A DNA stretch of 64,000 bases from assembly GCF_022640935.1 (NCBI RefSeq), contig NZ_JALCCV010000003.1, positions 1 through 64,000 on the forward strand, written 5' to 3'. Positions 32,326 through 39,829 of this stretch are shown here, one piece after another (the first letter of the stretch is position 1; each line of letters opens with the position of its first letter). Made by a program: the position numbers and the translations under genes. Below the pieces are notes generated by a model that was given only the letters and a program-made list of their open reading frames with translations, searched no databases and was not told where the DNA came from. The stretch comes from Bifidobacterium sp. GTDB taxonomy: Bacteria; Actinomycetota; Actinomycetes; Actinomycetales; Bifidobacteriaceae.

Positions 32326-33465
32326 ATGGAACAGTCACGTCGCATGATAGTGCTGCGCGCCGTGATCGAGGATTACATCCGCTCCCAGGAGCCGGTGGGG
32401 TCCTCGTCGCTGACCCGGCACCATGACTTGGGTGTGAGCTCGGCGACCATTCGCAACGATATGGCCGCCTTGGAGGATGAAGGCTACCTGATCCAGCCGC
32501 ACACCTCGGCCGGGCGGGTCCCTACAGAGCTGGGCTACCGCTATTTCGTGGACCGCCTTTCCACGGTCGTGCCGCTTTCAGGCGCGCAGCGCCGAGGCAT
32601 CACAAAATTCCTGGGCGGCTCCATCAGCCTGCAGGATACGCTGCAGCGGGCGGCCAGGCTGCTGGCCAATATCACTGGCCAGGTGGCCGTCGTCTCCTCG
32701 CCGGCGTTGTCCCGTTCGACGCTGCGCCATGTGGAGCTGGTGCCCATTGCGATGGGCACCGTGCTGGCCGTGATCATCACCGATTCCGGCAGCGTCGCCC
32801 AGCACACGCTGAATCTGTCCGCCCTGCCTTCATGGGAAGCCGTGGGCGATTTCTCCGCCTTGGTCAATGAACAATGCGTGGGGCTTTCCCTGGCCAGGGC
32901 GGCCGAACAGGTGCATCGGCTGGGGGCATTGCCCGGAAACGGGCTGGGGGCGCGCGCCGAGGCGGGGAACGTGCGCCGGTTGGCCGGCGTGCTGGCCCGG
33001 GCATTCGACAGCATGGCCGATGACGAGACTGTCGGCGACCTGTATATGGCCGGGACCTCACGCCTCGCGCATCAGCGGGGCGTAACCGATCTGGCGCCGC
33101 TTTTCGACGCACTCGAGGAGCAGGTCGTGCTGATGAAGCTCATGAGTTCGCTGAGCGAAGAGCATGCGGGGGTTGGCGTCGCCATCGGTTCGGAGACTCA
33201 TACGCCCGGTCTTATGCACTCGTCCGTGGTGACGAGCGGCTATGGGCATAGCGTGGCCGAGGCGCAGGATACGGCGCCGGCGCGGGGCGACGATGCGATC
33301 GGCATGGTCAACGATCAGCCGGTGGCTTTCGTGGGTTCGATCGGGCCCACGCATATGGATTACTCCACGACCATGGCGGCGGTGCGGGCGGTCGCCCGTT
33401 ACCTGACCGTGCTGGTCTCCCACGACGAGCAGAACGCAGGAAAGCAGTGGCCAGCCGAGGAATGA
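32326..33465 (+). CDS. hrcA: Heat-inducible transcription repressor HrcA
   Basis: Represses heat-shock genes by binding CIRCE; GroEL normally helps it fold. 379 residues with the N-terminal winged helix (RMIVLRAVIEDYIRSQEPVGSSSLTRHHDLGVSSATIRNDMAALEDEGYLIQPHTSAGRVPTELGYRYFVD includes the HrcA signature) and a C-terminal GAF-like domain; GSIGPTHMDYSTTMAAVRAVARYL closes the family match. A short Ala/Asp-rich insertion near 315-330 makes it a little long. GGGAGG stands 4 bases before the ATG at 32326. It is autoregulated through the perfect CIRCE upstream and forms an operon with dnaJ. Confidence 0.96.
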   Translation: MEQSRRMIVLRAVIEDYIRSQEPVGSSSLTRHHDLGVSSATIRNDMAALEDEGYLIQPHTSAGRVPTELGYRYFVDRLSTVVPLSGAQRRGITKFLGGSISLQDTLQRAARLLANITGQVAVVSSPALSRSTLRHVELVPIAMGTVLAVIITDSGSVAQHTLNLSALPSWEAVGDFSALVNEQCVGLSLARAAEQVHRLGALPGNGLGARAEAGNVRRLAGVLARAFDSMADDETVGDLYMAGTSRLAHQRGVTDLAPLFDALEEQVVLMKLMSSLSEEHAGVGVAIGSETHTPGLMHSSVVTSGYGHSVAEAQDTAPARGDDAIGMVNDQPVAFVGSIGPTHMDYSTTMAAVRAVARYLTVLVSHDEQNAGKQWPAEE

Positions 33466-33588
33466 GATCAGGCGACGAGGGCTGACGCGGTGACCGCGCC
33501 TTATGGCACAATAACTCGCGAATGAATGACTCGCGAACACGGCTCGCAATATGACTGGTGCGGGCACAAGAGAACCAAGGATTAAGCA

Positions 33589-34740
33589 GTGGCAGACTAT
33601 TACGAGGTACTCGGCGTCGAACGCTCGGCGAATGAGGATGACATCAAGCGCGCGTATCGCAAGATGAGCCGGAAATACCATCCCGATATCGCCGGTCCGG
33701 AATTCGAGGACAAGTTCAAAGAGGTCAACAACGCCTATCAAGTGCTGTCCGACCCCGACAAGCGGCGCATGTATGACGCGGGCGTCGATCCTAACGATCC
33801 CAATGCCGGTGCGGGCGGCTATGGCGCAGGCGGCTTCGACATGGGGGATATGGGCGACGTCTTCGGCCAATTCTTCGGCGGTGCGTTCGGCGGGGCTTCA
33901 CAAGGACCCGTGCCGCGTACCCAGCCGGGCCGCGATTCGCTGGCGCGTGTCTCCATCGACCTGAAAACGGCGGTGTTCGGCGGCACCGCGCATGTAAAGA
34001 TCACCACGTTCGGGCTATGTCAGCAGTGTGGCGGCTCCGGTTCCGCCAACGGGGGTCGGCCGGTGACCTGCCCCGACTGCAGCGGGCGAGGCGTGCGCCA
34101 GAAGGTCGTGCGCACCATGCTGGGCCAGATGATGACGACGGCCCCATGCGAGCGCTGCGAGGGCCATGGCACCATCATCAGCGATCCCTGCCCGGCCTGC
34201 ATGGGTCACGGGCGGGTGCGCACCGCACGCGAGGTCGGGGTAAGCATCCCCGCGGGCATCGCCGACGACGCTCGGCTGAGACTGGCCAATCAAGGCGAGG
34301 TCGGCGAAGGGGGCGGCGCTGCAGGAGATCTGTATATCGACATCCGCATCAAGCCCGACAAACGCTTCACCCGCGACGGCGACGATCTGCACTGCTGGGT
34401 CCAGATCCCGATGAGCTGGGCGGTGCTCGGCCACGATCTGGATATCGACACCTTCGACGGCGAAGAGACGCTGAGCATTCCCGTCGGCTGCCAGAATGAT
34501 CAGACAGTGACGATCAAAGGGCTCGGAATGACCCGCATGCGCAGAAATGACGAACGCGGCGACCTGATCGCCCACATCGGCGTGCATGTGCCCACCAAAC
34601 TCAGCGATGAGGAGCGCGACCTCATCGAGCGCTTCGCCAACTCCCATGACGTGGATTCGCAACACATCGCGCAAAGTTCGAAGCCTGCGGTCAGCGGCAG
34701 GAAAAGCTTCTTCGGCAAATTGAAGGATGCGCTCAGCTAA
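33589..34740 (+). CDS. dnaJ: Chaperone DnaJ (zinc-finger type)
   Basis: Hsp40 co-chaperone that delivers unfolded proteins to DnaK and stimulates its ATPase. 383 residues: J domain with HPD at 31-33, a Gly/Phe-rich linker (about 70-105), four CxxCxGxG zinc repeats (CQQCGGSG, CPDCSGRG, CERCEGHG, CPACMGHG), and the C-terminal substrate domains. Start is GTG at 33589 after AAGGA. It follows hrcA by 123 bases in the same CIRCE-controlled unit; dnaK-grpE are not in the window, so this is the second, HrcA-linked DnaJ typical of actinobacteria. Confidence 0.96.
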   Translation: MADYYEVLGVERSANEDDIKRAYRKMSRKYHPDIAGPEFEDKFKEVNNAYQVLSDPDKRRMYDAGVDPNDPNAGAGGYGAGGFDMGDMGDVFGQFFGGAFGGASQGPVPRTQPGRDSLARVSIDLKTAVFGGTAHVKITTFGLCQQCGGSGSANGGRPVTCPDCSGRGVRQKVVRTMLGQMMTTAPCERCEGHGTIISDPCPACMGHGRVRTAREVGVSIPAGIADDARLRLANQGEVGEGGGAAGDLYIDIRIKPDKRFTRDGDDLHCWVQIPMSWAVLGHDLDIDTFDGEETLSIPVGCQNDQTVTIKGLGMTRMRRNDERGDLIAHIGVHVPTKLSDEERDLIERFANSHDVDSQHIAQSSKPAVSGRKSFFGKLKDALS

Positions 34741-34793
34741 CTGAATGTATCGGCAACCACTGGCGTCCGGCCCGCAGGTGTCGGTTCCAATGG

Positions 34794-34812
34794 AAAATCG
34801 CGAGCCGGTTTT
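34794..34812. terminator. Weak hairpin between dnaJ and the fructosamine kinase gene
   Basis: AAAATCG (34794-34800) pairs with CGGTTTT (34806-34812), 7 bp with one G-T pair and a 5-base loop, between convergent genes. On either strand a T-run borders it. Confidence 0.4.
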
Positions 34813-34836
34813 GCATGTCTCTTGTGTATGCGGCGC

Positions 34837-35625
34837 CTATAGCAGCGAATGGCACATCGAGCGGTATTCGCTCACATAGCCGCCGCCGAAGAAGACGCAG
34901 TGGCCTGCGATGGGGTAGAGCTGCCAGAGCGTGACACGGTCCTGATACCCGGCCTGCAAAGGATGCGCCGATTGATAGCCGTCGATGATCTCGTGCAGAT
35001 ACGACATGCCGAACAGGTGCAGCATCGCCAAATCCTCCTCGCGATGGCCGCCATGCGCCGCAGGATCGATGAGCACAGCCTCGCTGTAGCCTCGATCAGA
35101 GGTCCACATCACATTACCGCTCCACAAATCGCCGTGGATGCGCGCCGGCTTGTCGCCGGCCGCGCGGCCCAGCAATTCGGGAAGCTTGTCGACCACGCGC
35201 TGGGTGAGTTCAAGATCGCCCTGGTTCAGCGTGCCGCGCCTGACGCCCAGCTTCACCATGGGCAGCAGACGACCCTGCCCGTAGTAGGTGGCCGGGTCAT
35301 TCCACTCGCCGGTATCCATCGGCACCGGATCCTGCAAAGGCCCGAAATAGCATGTGCCTGCATAGCCTTCGGGCGGCGAGCCGAAGTAGGGCGCGCCCGC
35401 ATCATGCATATGCGCCAACGCCACGCCGAAATCATGCGCAGCCTTCGGCGTGGGGGAGGAGGAGCTCACGCGCTCGATATCGAGCCAGTCACGTCCCCAG
35501 TCAAGCACGTCGACCACACGCGGACCGCCGAGCTCCTGCGCTTTGCCGAGCCATTGCAATCCGCGGCCTTCGCATTCGAAGAACCCTTCCGGCGCATGCA
35601 CCCTGCTTTTACGGTATTTGTTCAT
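34837..35625 (-). CDS. Fructosamine kinase family protein
   Basis: A 262-residue member of the fructosamine/ketosamine-3-kinase family, which phosphorylates sugar adducts on proteins or amino acids so that they fall off. The kinase catalytic loop is RIHGDLWSGNVMW and the metal-binding DxD counterpart is LIDPAAHGGHREEDLAML; GTCYFGPLQDP near the middle is also family-typical. The start at 35625 has GGAGG 6 bases upstream. It is a single gene, convergent with dnaJ. In gut bacteria it may help use or repair glycated amines; that role is inferred. Confidence 0.9.
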   Translation of the reverse strand: MNKYRKSRVHAPEGFFECEGRGLQWLGKAQELGGPRVVDVLDWGRDWLDIERVSSSSPTPKAAHDFGVALAHMHDAGAPYFGSPPEGYAGTCYFGPLQDPVPMDTGEWNDPATYYGQGRLLPMVKLGVRRGTLNQGDLELTQRVVDKLPELLGRAAGDKPARIHGDLWSGNVMWTSDRGYSEAVLIDPAAHGGHREEDLAMLHLFGMSYLHEIIDGYQSAHPLQAGYQDRVTLWQLYPIAGHCVFFGGGYVSEYRSMCHSLL

Positions 35626-35839
35626 CACGTGCCTCCTTGCTGTGCCTGCCGACACTCCCGTCCTCATTGTGTGCACGAGAGGCGACAAGTGCCGCGAGGC
35701 GCTGCATGCGCGGAACGCGGAACGTTTCCGTGCAGGCCGTGCATGACACGTCCTGATTCCCGGCCGGATCTTAGGGCATCTTCGGTAGTATGGTCACTGC
35801 GATGTGAAACCATCAACGCACTGAGTACAAAGAGGGGTC

Positions 35840-36709
35840 ATGAATTTCTTCCAGGCGATTTTCCTAGGGCTGGTGCAGGCGCTGACCGAGTATCTGCCGG
35901 TGTCTTCAAGCGCCCATATCCGCATCATCGGCGATCTCATGCTGGGGCACGATCCCGGCGCGGCGTTCACCGCCATCATCCAGTTCGGCACCGAGTTCGC
36001 CGTGCTGCTGTACTTCCGCCGCGATATCGCGCGCATCCTGAGCCATTGGTTCGGCTGCCTGTTCGGGCGCAACGGAAGCAGCCTGCATTCCCGCATGGGA
36101 GCGGGCGACAAGGACGCTTCGATGGGCTGGTACATCATCTTGGGCACCATCCCGATCGTGGTCGCGGGCGTGCTGTTCAAACACACGATCGAGACGACGC
36201 TGCGCAATCTGTGGATCACAGTGACTGTGCTGATCATCTTCGGCGTGCTGCTGTGGATCGCCGACGCGCGCTCTCGTCAGGTCAAAACCCTCGACGATAT
36301 GAATACGAAGGAGGCGCTCGTGTTCGGCATCGGCCAGATGCTGGCCCTCATTCCCGGCGTTTCGCGTTCCGGCGGCACCATCACCTTCGGACGCGCACTG
36401 GGCTACACCCGTGAGGCGGCCGTGCGCGTCAGCTTCCTCATGGCCATCCCGGCCGTGTTCGGGGCCGGAATACTCGAATCGATTTCCGCGGTTTCCGATC
36501 TGAGCGACCCGCAGGTGGCGGCGACGTTCCCGGGCTGGGGCGCCACCCTTGCCGCGACGGCCGTCAGCTTCCTCGTCGGCTATATCGTGATCATCGGATT
36601 CCTCAAATTCGTCTCCACGTTCTCCTACAAGGCCTTCGCTATCTATCGCATCGGCCTGGCTGTCGTCGTGGCGCTTCTGCTGCTCACCAACGTGCTGCCC
36701 GCCGTGTGA
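35840..36709 (+). CDS. uppP: Undecaprenyl-diphosphatase
   Basis: Integral membrane enzyme (BacA/UppP) that dephosphorylates undecaprenyl diphosphate so the lipid carrier can be reused in peptidoglycan synthesis; overproduction gives bacitracin tolerance in other species. 289 residues, about eight membrane spans, with the active-site segments TEYLPVSSSAH (16-26) and PGVSRSGGTITFGRALG near 172. AGAGGGG lies just before ATG. It converges on a lipid kinase/PAP2 pair, giving a small cluster of lipid-phosphate enzymes. Confidence 0.96.
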   Translation: MNFFQAIFLGLVQALTEYLPVSSSAHIRIIGDLMLGHDPGAAFTAIIQFGTEFAVLLYFRRDIARILSHWFGCLFGRNGSSLHSRMGAGDKDASMGWYIILGTIPIVVAGVLFKHTIETTLRNLWITVTVLIIFGVLLWIADARSRQVKTLDDMNTKEALVFGIGQMLALIPGVSRSGGTITFGRALGYTREAAVRVSFLMAIPAVFGAGILESISAVSDLSDPQVAATFPGWGATLAATAVSFLVGYIVIIGFLKFVSTFSYKAFAIYRIGLAVVVALLLLTNVLPAV

Positions 36710-36800
36710 TCTTTCGGTCCATTGCGCCGAGCGGGCTCGACATGTTATAGGACCCGTTCCTGAAGGCATTGCGATGCGGCGGACGTTGGTTTTGCCGCGC

Positions 36801-37652
36801 CTATCCGAGTATGGTCAATGCTTTCGGCTGTATGGCATATCGTAGCGGCGGCGCGAGTTTCGAGACTTCGCCATCGTGCGAAACCGAGAGCTCGGCATGG
36901 TCGGTTTTGATGGTGACGGCTGCGGGGAAGAACTCCTCGAATTCGGCGAGTTGTTTGTCGCGGCCGATGAGCGCAAAGAGGGCGATCTTGAGGAGCGCGA
37001 GTCGGGACGGGGTTTTGGCGGCGTAGACGGTCAGGACGCCTTCGTCAAGACGGGTGCGATTGACGCCGCCGCCGGCATCCAAGTCGTAGCGGTTATTGCC
37101 GACGAAGATGAATGAGGTTTCGAATGTTTCGCCGTCGATGGTGACAAGATGATACGTCTTGAAGCTGGCGAATGCCCGCCAGGATGCGACGATGGCCGCC
37201 GGCCATTTGCCGAGAGCCGATCCGAGCCGGTCGCGGCCGCGCAGCGAGGAGGGATAGAGCCCGATGCTGGAATTATTGATGAAGATCGTGTCATTGACCT
37301 TGGCGATGTCGATGCTGCGCGGGGAGAGCGTGGCGAGTCGCGCGAGCGCCTGATCAATGTCTTGGGGGATGCCGAGGTCTTTCGTGAAATGGTTGAGCGT
37401 GCCTCCCGGAAGGGGGATGAGGATCGACTTGGTGTCGGCGATCAATCCGGCGACGGTGCCGACGGTGCCGTCGCCCCCGATGACGGCAATGGGTTTGCCT
37501 GCCTGGATGAATGGCTTGAGTCTGCCCTCGAAGCCGTCGCCGATCGCTATGAATTCTTCGACGGTGATTTTGGCGGCTTCGCATTTCTCGCGTAATTTCT
37601 GTCGAGGGATCGCCGAGCCGGATTCCGGATTATCTACCAGTATTATGTTCAT
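36801..37652 (-). CDS. Diacylglycerol kinase family lipid kinase (YegS/DgkB-like)
   Basis: A 283-residue lipid or sphingosine-type kinase. The nucleotide motif GGDGTVGTVAG starts at 59, then PLPGGTLNHFTKDLGIP (81-97) and INNSSIGLYPSSLRGRDRLG. No membrane span; such enzymes act at the membrane surface. The ATG overlaps the stop of the PAP2 gene (ATGA), so kinase and phosphatase are translated as a pair. The likely substrate is diacylglycerol or a polyprenol, returning phosphatidate or polyprenyl phosphate; this is inferred. It converges with uppP. Confidence 0.9.
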   Translation of the reverse strand: MNIILVDNPESGSAIPRQKLREKCEAAKITVEEFIAIGDGFEGRLKPFIQAGKPIAVIGGDGTVGTVAGLIADTKSILIPLPGGTLNHFTKDLGIPQDIDQALARLATLSPRSIDIAKVNDTIFINNSSIGLYPSSLRGRDRLGSALGKWPAAIVASWRAFASFKTYHLVTIDGETFETSFIFVGNNRYDLDAGGGVNRTRLDEGVLTVYAAKTPSRLALLKIALFALIGRDKQLAEFEEFFPAAVTIKTDHAELSVSHDGEVSKLAPPLRYAIQPKALTILG

Positions 37653-38185
37653 GCCAGTGGCCTTAGAACGAATATGACGACGCACAGCGAGGCGGCGCCG
37701 AGCAGCCAGCCCGCGACGACATCGCTCGGGAAATGAGCGCCGAGATAAATGCGGGAGATGCCGACGAAGATGATGAGGAGGATCAGCAGCACAACTGCTA
37801 TGGCGTTGTATGGCCGCGGCAGCAAATGCCATGCGAGGTAGGCGAGGAAGCCATAGGCGATGGTGGACCCGCTCGTGTGACCGCTGGGGAAGCTGTTGGT
37901 GTCGAATAGCAGATGCGCCGCATAAGCGGTGTGCGGCCGTTCGCGGTCGACGATGAGTTTGATGATGGAGCCCGCGCCGAGCGTCAGCCAAATCAATGCG
38001 CCTGAGCATGCCAGCCGAAGGTTTGCGCGGAAGTATCCCCAGCCTGCGACGACAGCGCCGATAGTCATCGCGGCAACGGGGGAACCCAACGCGGTGATGG
38101 CGAGGAACAACGGCCTGAGCGACGGCGACAAATTGACGATATAGTGCGTAACCGAAGTATCAAACCGGCTGACGAGGTGCTTCAT
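37649..38185 (-). CDS. PAP2-family lipid phosphatase
   Basis: A 178-residue membrane phosphatase with about five or six spans and all three PAP2 motifs: KLIVDRERP (76-84), FPSGHTSGS (99-107) and SRIYLGAHFPSD (144-155). The family removes phosphate from phosphatidate, undecaprenyl diphosphate or related lipids outside the membrane. The ATG at 38185 is preferred; a TTG at 38218 would add 11 basic residues and neither has a strong ribosome site. It overlaps the lipid kinase gene by 4 bases. Confidence 0.9.
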   Translation of the reverse strand: MKHLVSRFDTSVTHYIVNLSPSLRPLFLAITALGSPVAAMTIGAVVAGWGYFRANLRLACSGALIWLTLGAGSIIKLIVDRERPHTAYAAHLLFDTNSFPSGHTSGSTIAYGFLAYLAWHLLPRPYNAIAVVLLILLIIFVGISRIYLGAHFPSDVVAGWLLGAASLCVVIFVLRPLA

Positions 38186-38240
38186 ACGCTTCAGTATAAC
38201 GTGGCTACGCCGAAACAACGTGAGAGAAGAAGATCAAACG

Positions 38241-38313
<73 letters not shown>

Positions 38314-38350
38314 ATAATCCAATTGGCAAAACCGATTTCTCGGCTCTGCG

Positions 38351-38422
38351 TGGGCGATACAAGATTCGAACTTGTGACCCCTTCCGTGTCAGGGAAGTGC
38401 GCTACCTCTGCGCCAACCGCCC
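38351..38422 (-). tRNA. tRNA-Val (anticodon GAC)
   Basis: Acceptor GGGCGGT/ATCGCCC with one G-T pair, anticodon stem CTTCC/GGAAG with loop CTGACAC (anticodon GAC), T arm ACAAG-TTCGAAT-CTTGT, discriminator A. Reads GUC and GUU codons. CCA not encoded. Confidence 0.95.
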
Positions 38423-38464
38423 GGGTCTGCCTTGGCTTGCCAGATTCGCATCCAGCGCACCAAG

Positions 38465-38535
38465 AGGTGGGTACGAGAGTCGAACTCGTCTATACGGCTT
38501 TGCAGGCCGCTGCCTAACCGCTTGGCTAACCCACC
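38465..38535 (-). tRNA. tRNA-Cys (anticodon GCA)
   Basis: Acceptor GGTGGGT/ACCCACC, anticodon loop CTGCAAA (anticodon GCA), T loop TTCGACT, discriminator T (U), the base expected for Cys. CCA not encoded. Confidence 0.95.
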
Positions 38536-38562
38536 GATAGGTCGTCAACTCTTCGGACCTCG

Positions 38563-38635
38563 AGCGGACAACGGGACTCGAACCCGCGCTCTCGACCTTG
38601 GCAAGGTCGCGCTTTACCAACTAAGCTATGTCCGC
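38563..38635 (-). tRNA. tRNA-Gly (anticodon GCC)
   Basis: Acceptor GCGGACA/TGTCCGC, anticodon stem CGACC/GGTCG with loop TTGCCAA (anticodon GCC), T arm GCGGG-TTCGAGT-CCCGT, discriminator T (U). First in the minus-strand order Gly-Cys-Val-Val, likely one transcript. Confidence 0.95.
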
Positions 38636-38852
38636 GTGTGTTTCCAGCAATGAATCGCCGCCGAAGCACGAGTCACTACTATAACCACATCCGTGGCATT
38701 CGCAACCCCAGCGTGTCGCCTTGGAAATAACGAATCCAGACCTTTCGCATGCGAAGGAACGGCCTTCGCAACAGGCCGTCAGTTCGTTCTGATGCGATTC
38801 ACCTATGGCATAAGCACACGAGATGCGATCGGCATTCGTTACATTAGAACGT

Positions 38853-39686
38853 ATGACTGAAGAAGCGAAGCCACGGAAAACCGCGATGATATGCGCCTTT
38901 GAGGGTTGGAATGACGCCTGCCAGGCGGCTACCAACGTCATTCGCCACCTCCTCTCACGCTATGATGCACGTGAGGTCCGGTACATTCGCTGCGATGGAT
39001 ACTACGACTATCAGGTCACGCGGCCGATGACATGCACGGTGACCGGTCGCCGACGCATCCTCTGGCCGCAGACCACGTTCTACGATATCCAGATCAGCGA
39101 GGGCACGCACGTCTTCGCGCAGATCGCTCCAGAGCCCAATTACCGCTGGATCGAATACAGCCGGCAGAGCCTGCGCATCGCCGAGGAATTCGACGTCGAA
39201 CGCATTGTGACGATGGGCTCCATGTTCGCCGACTGCCCGCACACCCGGCCACTGCCGCTGGACGAATCCGATGACAGCTGCCGCTGTGACATGGACCGCG
39301 AATACAACGGCCCGGTGGGCATCCCGACCGTGCTCGATTCGATCGCCTGCGAAGATGGCTTCAGCACGAGCACCCTATGGGTTTCGATACCGCAATACCT
39401 GGGAAGCGACGATTGCGCCCAGGCCACGCTGCAGATGCTCGAACGGCTTTCCAAGGTGCTCGGCATCGAGCTGGATGAGGGGGACCTTCCGCGCAAGGCG
39501 AAGGCCTGGAAGGCGCAGGCCTCCGTGCTCACGCGCTGCAACGACGAGCTGGCGGATTATGTGCGTAAGCTCGAACGCAAATACGACATGGAGCTCAACG
39601 CCCGCATATTCGCCGATCTGGGAACCCCGCAGGCCGAGCAGCTTGTCAAAGAGACTGAGGAATACCTCTCGCATATGCAGGAGTAG
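38853..39686 (+). CDS. PAC2-family (proteasome assembly chaperone-like) protein
   Basis: A 277-residue member of the PAC2 family found in archaea, eukaryotes and most actinobacteria; the eukaryotic member helps proteasome assembly, while the bacterial role is unknown. Family marks are AMICAFEGWNDACQAATNVIRHL at the N terminus, RRILWPQTTFYDIQ, and GMPT-like GIPTVLDSIACEDGF. Start at 38853 (MTEEAKPRKTA) follows TACATT (38839-38844) by only 8 bases, so the mRNA may be leaderless; no ribosome site is visible. An ATG 30 bases upstream is less likely. Interesting with a Pup locus on the same chromosome that lacks visible 20S subunits. Confidence 0.88.
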   Translation: MTEEAKPRKTAMICAFEGWNDACQAATNVIRHLLSRYDAREVRYIRCDGYYDYQVTRPMTCTVTGRRRILWPQTTFYDIQISEGTHVFAQIAPEPNYRWIEYSRQSLRIAEEFDVERIVTMGSMFADCPHTRPLPLDESDDSCRCDMDREYNGPVGIPTVLDSIACEDGFSTSTLWVSIPQYLGSDDCAQATLQMLERLSKVLGIELDEGDLPRKAKAWKAQASVLTRCNDELADYVRKLERKYDMELNARIFADLGTPQAEQLVKETEEYLSHMQE

Positions 39687-39757
39687 GCGATTTCGCCTTG
39701 CTGTAGTTGCTGTATCCTAGCCATGCTGTGTGCACGCGGCATGGCCATCACTTGAGT

Positions 39758-39805
39758 GGCGTCGCCGGCAGGCGGCGGCCTATCCACACGTCTGCCGGCG
39801 ACGCC
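39758..39805. terminator. Long-stem hairpin between PAC2 gene and glycosyltransferase
   Basis: Perfect 14-bp stem GGCGTCGCCGGCAG (39758-39771) and CTGCCGGCGACGCC (39792-39805) with a 20-base loop, between convergent genes. A second small palindrome (ACGCCTG/CAGGCGT, 39814-39828) follows next to the glycosyltransferase stop. Confidence 0.75.
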
Positions 39806-39829
39806 GCTGCAAGACGCCTGGCAGGCGTT

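Noticed and set aside
34849..36414. 521-codon plus-strand frame over the fructosamine kinase and uppP
   Set aside because: Covers one gene antisense and another out of frame; no motif.
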